From NCBI GenBank assembly GCA_009692765.1, contig SHYQ01000004.1, positions 1 to 47,042 of the forward strand: a DNA stretch of 47,042 nt, given 5' to 3'. This document shows positions 41,476 through 47,042 of the stretch, piece after piece. Position numbers and translations under genes: made by a program. Within the stretch, counting starts at the first letter, position 1; each line of letters starts with the position of its first letter. Origin of the DNA: Dehalococcoidia bacterium (GTDB taxonomy: Bacteria; Chloroflexota; Dehalococcoidia; UBA2979). Under the pieces are notes generated by a model. It was not told the origin of the DNA. It saw only the letters and a list, made by a program, of their open reading frames with translations, and searched no databases.

Positions 41476-42051
41476 TCAGCCGAGGCAGACCACGCCGGTT
41501 TCGGGCGTGAACGAAAACTCGACGCCCGGGTTCTTCTTCCCCTCGGTCTCCCCGATGCGGACGATCCGCGCTTCGACACGCCGGTCGGGGCCGATATCGA
41601 TCAACCCGACCGTGCCCAGGCGCGTCGACCGGTGGTGCGACAGCGTCGGGCTGCCCGGGTTCATCTGGAGCACACCGCTGCGGTAGTCCAGACGCTCGAT
41701 GTGCGAGTCGCCCGAGACCATGATATCGAGGGCCTCGTCCTTGTAGTACATCCGCCGCAGTACATCGATCGGGCGGTCCTCTGGCTCGATCGCGTGCGTG
41801 ATCCCGATGCGCAACCCCTCGACATCGACGAACTGAACCGCCTTCATGCGCCGATCGTTCCAGCCGACGTCGTGGTTGCCGCGCGCGGCGATCACGGGCG
41901 CGATCTCCTGAAGCGCATCGAGAATCCCTGGCGCGTGGATATCCCCGCCATGCAGGATGAGGTCGACTCCCTTGAAAGCCGCATGGAGCTCGTCCCAGAT
42001 CGTCTGTCGGTCATTCGGTTGATGCGTATCCGACAGAACTCCAATGAGCAT
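41476..42051 (-). CDS. Metallophosphoesterase, YfcE/MJ0936-like
   Basis: 191 residues from ATG 42051 with GGAAGG about 8 bp before. The dinuclear-metal motifs are all there in order: MLIGVLSDTHQP (SDTH), LILHGGDIH, ARGNHDVGWN, MVSGDSHIERLDY, then QMNPGSPTLSHHRS. Length is usual for YfcE-like phosphodiesterases, which cut small phosphodiesters in vitro; the natural substrate is often unknown. Complete and probably active. It is convergent with the remnant zone and divergent from the epimerase-like gene. Confidence 0.88.
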   Translation of the reverse strand: MLIGVLSDTHQPNDRQTIWDELHAAFKGVDLILHGGDIHAPGILDALQEIAPVIAARGNHDVGWNDRRMKAVQFVDVEGLRIGITHAIEPEDRPIDVLRRMYYKDEALDIMVSGDSHIERLDYRSGVLQMNPGSPTLSHHRSTRLGTVGLIDIGPDRRVEARIVRIGETEGKKNPGVEFSFTPETGVVCLG

Positions 42052-42141
42052 TGGCTGGCCTTCCGTTTCTACTGTGCATGCATACGGCGCGGGCCGTCTC
42101 GCGGGCGCCCGCTCGTCGTGTAGCGGCGCGCGACCCGAGTG

Positions 42142-42489
42142 TAGTATCGCTCACGACCGCAGGCAGGGCGAGAGCGCCGCTGCCTTCCGCCGGGCCGCGC
42201 CACGACAGGCCCTGCACCGGCAGGGCAGTCGCTGGAAGGAGGATGCGTGAACCGCATCGGTTTTGGAACTCACTACGCTGCGGGTGGCAGCCCCCAGGGC
42301 GGGTTCACCTCGTCCCACCGTTCGCGCCCGCCTCGTCGTTGGCAGCGCGGTGAGCAGCCGTTGCACCTGACCCTCGAAGGCGCGTCTGCCTCCGCTCGGC
42401 GGGCAGGGCGCGGTACCGGGGGACTTGCCGCACGCTGGTACAGTCACGCCGTCTCCAACAAGAGGGGGATTGTCACATGGATGCTCTAG
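42142..42489 (+). other. Gap region with a -10-like site and a small ORF of doubtful status
   Basis: The 425-bp divergent gap 42052-42476 contains TAGTAT (42142-42147) and, 95 bp on, AAGGAGG followed after 4 bp by GTG 42247, a strong ribosome site. The GTG opens an 80-residue frame (start NRIGFGTHYAAGGSPQGGF) that overlaps the next gene by 13 bp. Its later part is Arg/Ser/Ala-rich and has no known domain. It may be a leader ORF of the epimerase-like gene, a remnant, or chance. None of the palindromic repeats are here. Confidence 0.25.
42439..42444 (+). promoter_or_regulatory. -10 element (TACAGT) upstream of the epimerase-like gene
   Basis: TACAGT (42439-42444) is 32 bp before ATG 42477, with the ribosome site GAGGGGG in between. 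No -35 at the usual distance is seen. Confidence 0.4.
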
Positions 42490-43631
42490 TACTCGGCGGC
42501 ACCGGTCCTACCGGTCCATTGATCGTGAACGGCCTGCTGGAGCGGGGCTATAACGTCACCATCATGCATGGGGGCTTCCACCACGTGATGTTCGCCGGGC
42601 CGGTGGAAGATCTGCACGGCGACGTCCACTTCAAGGAGACCCTGGAGGAGACGCTCGGCAACCGCACTTGGGATCTCATGATCGCCATGTACGGTCGGCT
42701 GAGGCTGACCGCGGACGCAGCCGTCGGCAGGACCGACCGCTTCATCGGTGTCGGAGGTGGGGGCGGCAAGGCGCCGGCCAACGACGCGAGCTGGGGCCCG
42801 CTCGGACGTCAGTTCGCGCCGCCCGCCGACGAGCGACTCTACTTCGGTGCTTCCGGCGGTTTCGGGGATGGCATTGCCCGCGCCACCCAGCACGTCCTCG
42901 ATCATCACAACGCCGGTCACTACAGCGCCTCATACATCGGCTACGCGCCGGGGTACGGACCGCGGCAGCCGGGACCGGAGGACTGGAGCGTCGTGCGGCG
43001 CATCCTGGACGGCCGGAAGCAGTTCATCATTGCGGACGGCGGCATCAAACTCCACAACCGGATCTACGTCGAGAACGCCGCGCACGCCCTGCTGCTGGCG
43101 GTGGACAAGCCGAAGGAGGCCGACGGCAACTTCTTCTCCGTCGGTGAGCTCCCGCGCTACACGATGCGTCAGCGCATCGAGTTGATCGCGAAGACGATGG
43201 GAGCGGAGCTCGAACTCGTCGACATGCCCTATCCGCTCGCCTCGCTCGCGCCGGCCTGCAACTACTTCTGGCAGAGCGGGCCCGGACATGCGGCGCGCGA
43301 CGACTCGAAGATCCGCGAAGTGCTCGGCTTCAAGGAGATCGTGGACCCGGCTGAGGCCCAGATCCGCACGACGAACTGGCTCCTGGAGAACAAGAAGGAG
43401 TTTCGCGAAGAGTGGGAAATGCAGATGGCCGACACGTGGGACTACGCGGGGGAGGATGAACTCATCCGGCGCTGGAAGAAAGCGTACGAGGACGTAGCGA
43501 GCGTCAAGATCGAGCCGCTGCTCCGCGTACACCGCTACCGCCACCCAAAGGCGCCGAACGAGCCCTGGCAGCGGCCGGAACCCGAGGCCGTAGAACGCTT
43601 CGCGGGCCGTCGGGAGATCGACTACTACTAA
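42477..43631 (+). CDS. NAD(P)-dependent epimerase/dehydratase-like protein (extended/atypical SDR)
   Basis: 384 residues from ATG 42477. DALVLGGTGPTGPLIVNGLLERGY is a Rossmann cofactor site of GxxGxxG type. The middle part, HYSASYIGYAPGYGPRQPGP, and NRIYVENAAHALLLAVD are found in extended SDRs (epimerases, dehydratases). The catalytic Tyr-x3-Lys is not evident, so chemistry may differ from classical epimerases. The C-terminal 90 residues (NWLLENKKEFREEWEMQMAD and on) are a long helical extension seen in some uncharacterised relatives. Transcription probably ends at the strong stem-loop at 43675-43714. Confidence 0.78.
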   Translation: MDALVLGGTGPTGPLIVNGLLERGYNVTIMHGGFHHVMFAGPVEDLHGDVHFKETLEETLGNRTWDLMIAMYGRLRLTADAAVGRTDRFIGVGGGGGKAPANDASWGPLGRQFAPPADERLYFGASGGFGDGIARATQHVLDHHNAGHYSASYIGYAPGYGPRQPGPEDWSVVRRILDGRKQFIIADGGIKLHNRIYVENAAHALLLAVDKPKEADGNFFSVGELPRYTMRQRIELIAKTMGAELELVDMPYPLASLAPACNYFWQSGPGHAARDDSKIREVLGFKEIVDPAEAQIRTTNWLLENKKEFREEWEMQMADTWDYAGEDELIRRWKKAYEDVASVKIEPLLRVHRYRHPKAPNEPWQRPEPEAVERFAGRREIDYY

Positions 43632-43674
43632 TCGTACTGATCGCGAGCCTCGACACGCGCCGAGGTTCAGGACG

Positions 43675-43714
43675 CACCCTCACGAGCACAGGCCGTCCCT
43701 GTCTCGTGAGGGTG
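43675..43714 (+). terminator. Stem-loop terminator after the epimerase-like gene
   Basis: CACCCTCACGAG (43675-43686) pairs perfectly with CTCGTGAGGGTG (43703-43714); inside, ACAGG (43688-43692) pairs with CCTGT (43698-43702). TTGT follows. It starts 44 bp after the stop of the epimerase-like gene. Confidence 0.75.
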
Positions 43715-43821
43715 TTGTCAGTGCGGCCTCGGAGCGTCCAACGCTCGAACCTCATGCGCCGCAGGCTGGTCGTGCGCACGATCCCCCGGCCGGGGCCATG
43801 GGGAGACTCAGCACCGACGGA

Positions 43822-43849
43822 TTGACTTGCGGACAGGCCTCTCTATTCT
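43822..43849 (+). promoter_or_regulatory. Promoter of the alpha/beta hydrolase gene
   Basis: TTGACT (43822-43827) and TATTCT (43844-43849) are 16 bp apart, and the hydrolase ATG is 50 bp further on. This is one of the two best sigma70-type matches in the window. Confidence 0.6.
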
Positions 43850-43899
43850 GACGCGGGACTCGGTCCGGGTGGGCTGGCCCGGAGTCGAAGAGTGCCGTC

Positions 43900-44817
43900 A
43901 TGTACCTCAACCAGTTCGCGTCCGACCTCAAGCCCCTCGACCTCACGCAGGGTGAGGAGTTCGAGAACCTCCTCGCCAGCGCGCGAGACCTCGGCATCGG
44001 GGCCGACCCGCGCGTCACGTGCGTCTCGCGGCATCGGGTCGTTAACGGGGTGCGCTTGCACTTCCTCGAGTGGGGCGACCCGGCGGCTCCGCCGATCCTG
44101 CTCGTCCACGGCGGCGGCCAGACGGCTCACTCATGGGATCTCGTCAGCCTCGCCCTGGCCTCGCGTTTCCACGTCGTCGCGATGGACATGCGCGGGCATG
44201 GCGACAGCGAATGGCCCCGCGACGGGGAGATGGCGACGCGCGCGATCGGCGAGGACATCGCGGCGCTGGCCGCCGACCTGGAGCTCGACCGCCCGGTGAT
44301 CGCCGGTCACTCGCTCGGCGGCCTCGGGACGATGTTCGCGCTGGTCGCCGATCCGCAGCTCGCCCGGCGCGCCGCATTCGTCGACACCTCGCCGCAGATG
44401 GAACCGAACGAGCAAGAGCGCCCACGCGTGGCGCGCGAAGAGGTCACCTTCGACTCGGTCGATGACTTCGTCGACGAGGTGGTGAAGCGCGAAACCGGCC
44501 GATCGCGGGAGCACGTCCGGCGCACCGCTCGTTACAACATTATGCAGCGCACGGACGGCAAGTGGGTGCAGAAGCCGTTCCGCAGTCGGACGCAAGCGCC
44601 GGTGCGCGCGCCGCTCGCGCAGGTGCGCCAGCTCGAGTTGCCGGTGCTGCTGCTCCACGGCGCGGAGAGCACGAACCTCTCGGCCGACCGTGCGGAGCGC
44701 TTCGCTGCCGCCATGCCCGACTGCCAGATCGTGCACGTGCCGGACTGCGGCCACAACGTGCACTCGCAGAACACGCCGGGATTCCTCGCCGCGTTCGTAC
44801 CCTTCGTGACCGCCTAG
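43900..44817 (+). CDS. Alpha/beta hydrolase
   Basis: 305 residues from ATG 43900. An N-terminal lead of about 45 residues precedes the fold: RLHFLEWGDPAAPPILLVHGGGQTAHSW (oxyanion HGGG), VVAMDMRGHGDSEWP, VIAGHSLGGLGTMFAL with the nucleophile Ser in GHSLGG, a helical cap domain, LPVLLLHGAESTNLS near the acid residue, and VPDCGHNVHSQNTPGF with the catalytic His. This is the epoxide-hydrolase/haloalkane-dehalogenase/C-C hydrolase type fold; the substrate is unknown. The triad is complete. It is a stand-alone gene with its own promoter. Confidence 0.88.
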   Translation: MYLNQFASDLKPLDLTQGEEFENLLASARDLGIGADPRVTCVSRHRVVNGVRLHFLEWGDPAAPPILLVHGGGQTAHSWDLVSLALASRFHVVAMDMRGHGDSEWPRDGEMATRAIGEDIAALAADLELDRPVIAGHSLGGLGTMFALVADPQLARRAAFVDTSPQMEPNEQERPRVAREEVTFDSVDDFVDEVVKRETGRSREHVRRTARYNIMQRTDGKWVQKPFRSRTQAPVRAPLAQVRQLELPVLLLHGAESTNLSADRAERFAAAMPDCQIVHVPDCGHNVHSQNTPGFLAAFVPFVTA

Positions 44818-44835
44818 AGACACCGCCAGCGGGCG

Positions 44836-44856
44836 GCCCCCCTCGAAGGCGGGGGC
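44836..44856 (+). terminator. Weak stem-loop after the hydrolase gene
   Basis: GCCCCC (44836-44841) and GGGGGC (44851-44856) could pair around a 9-base loop, 18 bp after the stop. There is no T run. It is weaker than the stem-loop at 43675-43714. Confidence 0.3.
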
Positions 44857-45045
44857 GACCGGGCCTACCGCTACGCGACCCCGGCCCGGGCGCCGGCCGC
44901 GACGGCGGCCGGATCGTCTTCGAGGGCACACTTCGCGACCGCGCCGCCGTACGCTCCACCCTCGCCGGCGAGCACCTCGCGGCCTGCGGTACTGATCCCC
45001 AGATACCGGAGTCCTATCCGAAGACGACAAGGGATCCACAGATGT

Positions 45046-45062
45046 GATATTCATGCGATATT
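45046..45062 (+). promoter_or_regulatory. GATATT direct repeat upstream of the second binding protein gene
   Basis: GATATT occurs at 45046-45051 and 45057-45062, one helical turn apart (11 bp), 47 bp before ATG 45110. Both could serve as weak -10 elements, or the pair could be an activator site. It stands out as the most AT-rich stretch of this gap. Confidence 0.35.
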
Positions 45063-45109
45063 GGTGAGAGCGCGGCCTCCAAAGCGTCGCGAACAAGGAG
45101 GGAACGGAC

Positions 45110-46804
45110 ATGACGGACACCAGCTATTGGACGCAGCTACGATCCCGTGCCGTCACTCGGCGCTCGGTGCTGCGCGGCACCATGGCCGGCGGCGTGGGGC
45201 TGGCGGGCGCGGCGCTGATCGGATGCGGCAGCGGCGGGGGCAAGCCCGCCGCGCCAGCGGGCGGCAGTTCCGCGGCAGTGGCGCAGAACACGGCTGAGAA
45301 GCCGGTCGTCAGCGACTCCGTCATCGCCATCCAGACGCGTGACGCGACGAGCCTCGACCCCGGGGCCTCGACCGTCTACACCATCGCCGAGCGGGTGGGG
45401 CTGGTCTACCCGCGGCTGTTCGCCTCGGTGCTGGAGAACAACACCGACCAGAACTCGAACAAGCTCGCGCTGTCCTACATCACTCAGGCGTGGGAGGCGG
45501 CGGGCGGGGGCACGCAGCTCACCTTCAAGATCAAGCAGGGCGTGAAGTACCACAACATCGCCCCGCTGAGCGGCCGCGAGTTCACGTCCGAGGACGTGAA
45601 GTTCGCCATCAACCGGTACGCCACGGACCCGAAGAGCCTGTTCAAGGCCTCCTTCAGCGACATCTCAGCAATCGAGACGCCGGACAAGTACACCGTGGTG
45701 ATGAAGCTGAAGGCGCCGTCGCGGTACATCCTTGCCGCCCTGGCTTCGGAGACGGCGCTGATTACGCCCCCGGAGACGGCGGACAAGTACAAGGAAGTGG
45801 CGATCGGCCCGGGCCCGTTCATCCACGAGGAGACTCGACAGGGTGAGAGCGGCACGTTCAAGAAGAACCCGGACTTCATCGACGCCGCGAAGATCTACTA
45901 CAACCGCTTCCTCTTCAAGGTGATCACGGACGCCGCTGTCCGCAACGCGGCCATGAAGTCCGGCCAGGCGGACTTCATCGTCGGCGGCGGCGGGCTCTCG
46001 GCGACGGACATGAAGACCGTCGAGGGCCCGACGATCAAGTCGTACGCGGCGATCGAGCAGAGCGGTTCGGTGGTCAGCTGGAACGGGAAGAACCCGAAGT
46101 GGAAGGACTACCGCACCCGGGTGGCCATGTCGAAGGCGTTCGACCGCCAGGCGCAGATCGACCAGACGCTGCAGAAGTCCGGAAAGTGGCAGGGCCCCGT
46201 GCCGGTCGACTTCGGCAGGTACGCCATGACGCAGGAGGAGGCCAAGGCGCACAACACCAACAAGTACGACCCGGCCGAGGCGAAGAAGCTGTGGGAAGCG
46301 GCCGGCAACCCGGTGGGCTTGCCCGTCGAGTACTACTTCAGCTCGAACGGCACGCTGGACGGCGTGCAGACGGAGCTGATCGCGAAGCAGTGGGAGACCA
46401 ACCTCGGCATCAAGATCACCCTCAAGACCGAGGACTACGCCGTCTTCCTGCCGAAGAAGAACACGGGCGGCTACCTAGACATGTCGACCAATGGGTACGG
46501 CCTGCCGAACTGGATGGACCACCTCTTCTTCGCGTACCTGCCGGGCGGCGCCCGTAACGGGTCGCTCTTCGATAACGCGGAGGTGACCGCGATGCTGAAT
46601 GACCTGAGGGGGACGCTGGACGACAAGCAGGCGGCGGAGAAGTCGCGCAAGATCCAGATGTTTATCCTGGATAAGCACCTGCCGATCGCCTACCGCCCCA
46701 ACGGGTATAGCTTCGGCATCTACAGTCCCAAGTTGCGCAACTTCTACCCGGGCAACCACCCGGTCGGCGTCGAGTGGATGCTCGGCTCCTGGAAGGTGAA
46801 GTAG
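45110..46804 (+). CDS. ABC transporter substrate-binding protein, family 5, Tat lipoprotein
   Basis: 564 residues from ATG 45110, with an excellent ribosome site (AAGGAGGG). The signal is AVTRRSVLRGTMAGGVGLAG with twin Arg, then lipobox ALIGC. SBP_bac_5 features: SVIAIQTRDATSLDPGASTV, TFKIKQGVKYHNIAPLSGRE, FTSEDVKFAINRYATDPKS, GPGPFIHEETRQGESGTF, DYRTRVAMSKAFDRQAQID. It resembles the - strand paralogue at 38534-40366 in signal type and domain, but the two are clearly diverged. The likely permease start at 47036 suggests that this is the first gene of a complete oligopeptide/nickel-type ABC operon. Confidence 0.92.
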   Translation: MTDTSYWTQLRSRAVTRRSVLRGTMAGGVGLAGAALIGCGSGGGKPAAPAGGSSAAVAQNTAEKPVVSDSVIAIQTRDATSLDPGASTVYTIAERVGLVYPRLFASVLENNTDQNSNKLALSYITQAWEAAGGGTQLTFKIKQGVKYHNIAPLSGREFTSEDVKFAINRYATDPKSLFKASFSDISAIETPDKYTVVMKLKAPSRYILAALASETALITPPETADKYKEVAIGPGPFIHEETRQGESGTFKKNPDFIDAAKIYYNRFLFKVITDAAVRNAAMKSGQADFIVGGGGLSATDMKTVEGPTIKSYAAIEQSGSVVSWNGKNPKWKDYRTRVAMSKAFDRQAQIDQTLQKSGKWQGPVPVDFGRYAMTQEEAKAHNTNKYDPAEAKKLWEAAGNPVGLPVEYYFSSNGTLDGVQTELIAKQWETNLGIKITLKTEDYAVFLPKKNTGGYLDMSTNGYGLPNWMDHLFFAYLPGGARNGSLFDNAEVTAMLNDLRGTLDDKQAAEKSRKIQMFILDKHLPIAYRPNGYSFGIYSPKLRNFYPGNHPVGVEWMLGSWKVK

Positions 46805-46893
46805 CCGCTCGCGCCCGGTGACGGCCCGGTGAGGGATCGCCTTCGGCTCGCGGAGTAGCCGAGACTGCCGGGCAGGGATATCTTGCGGACGCT

Positions 46894-46926
46894 CCGGCCG
46901 TGTTGCGCGCAAGCGCAGACGGCCGG
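46894..46926 (+). promoter_or_regulatory. Nested inverted repeat between binding protein and next gene
   Basis: CCGGCCGT (46894-46901) pairs with ACGGCCGG (46919-46926); inside is the perfect palindrome TTGCGCGCAA (46903-46912). It is 90 bp after the binding protein stop. It may be a partial terminator that lowers expression of the following membrane genes, as is common after binding protein genes, or a regulator site. Confidence 0.4.
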
Positions 46927-47035
46927 GGCGGATGCCGCCATGTTGATGCACACGACGGCGGCTGGCGTGATCACCACTCGCGCCGAGCACCACGCGGGCC
47001 GGGCAACATGACGACACCCGAGAGGGGACCCCGCG

Positions 47036-47042
47036 ATGTTGA
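47036..47042 (+). CDS. Start of the next gene, probably an ABC permease (partial)
   Basis: ATG 47036 followed by TTG is preceded by GAGAGGGG at a proper distance. Only two codons are inside the window. The permease guess rests solely on the usual gene order after a family-5 binding protein. Confidence 0.3.

Overview
The window is very GC-rich bacterial DNA that most resembles Chloroflexota. The clearest marker is a coupled pair of large membrane proteins of the Chlor_Arch_YYY (DUF2298) and TIGR03663/Agl23-like families, which is typical of that phylum. Core genes (ftsY 3' end, mutS, mutL, nuoE and nuoF) show that this is chromosome. I see no rRNA, tRNA, CRISPR array, phage gene or transposase gene. 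The class cannot be set from the sequence alone.

Layout. 1-8.03 kb: end of ftsY, then a tight + strand run (DUF2298 protein, Agl23-like protein, LPG-synthase-like membrane protein, FAD oxidoreductase, GNAT with a C-terminal frameshift) that looks like an envelope glycan or lipid-linked sugar cluster. 8.05-10.8 kb: a two-gene diaphorase (nuoE-nuoF) with a good sigma70-type promoter, then a small lipoprotein. 11.3-18.6 kb: CHAP hydrolase (-), mutS (+), subtilase (-), mutL (+). 19-24.5 kb: pterin-binding methyltransferase-like protein, class V aminotransferase, trans-aconitate-type methyltransferase and a phosphotransferase-fold protein lacking its catalytic loop. 24.8-28.2 kb: a copper cluster on the - strand (CopC-CopD-cytochrome c fusion plus two exported proteins). 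28.3-36.5 kb: DUF169, CHRD, aldo/keto reductase, MFS, a small Cys protein, a GH10 lipoprotein and MmgE/PrpD. 36.9-47 kb: a protease-fold protein without its catalytic serine, two family-5 ABC binding proteins, a metallophosphoesterase, an NAD-epimerase-like protein, an alpha/beta hydrolase, several gene remnants, and the likely start of a permease gene.

The main unusual finding is a family of large composite palindromes between genes from 4.6 to 36.7 kb. Nine clusters are built from CCCCCT(T/C)CCC-type hairpins, a conserved GCGAGGGG-hairpin module and outward-facing inverted arms. They fill all six convergent gaps between intact genes and three co-directional gaps, and are absent from all seven divergent gaps. 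One copy (18661-18977) has 63-bp perfect terminal inverted repeats. The arms also carry runs of G that fit G-quadruplex motifs. From 36.9 kb onward the family is absent; there, stem-loops of ordinary terminator type and decayed genes appear, which suggests a chromosomal compartment with a different history.
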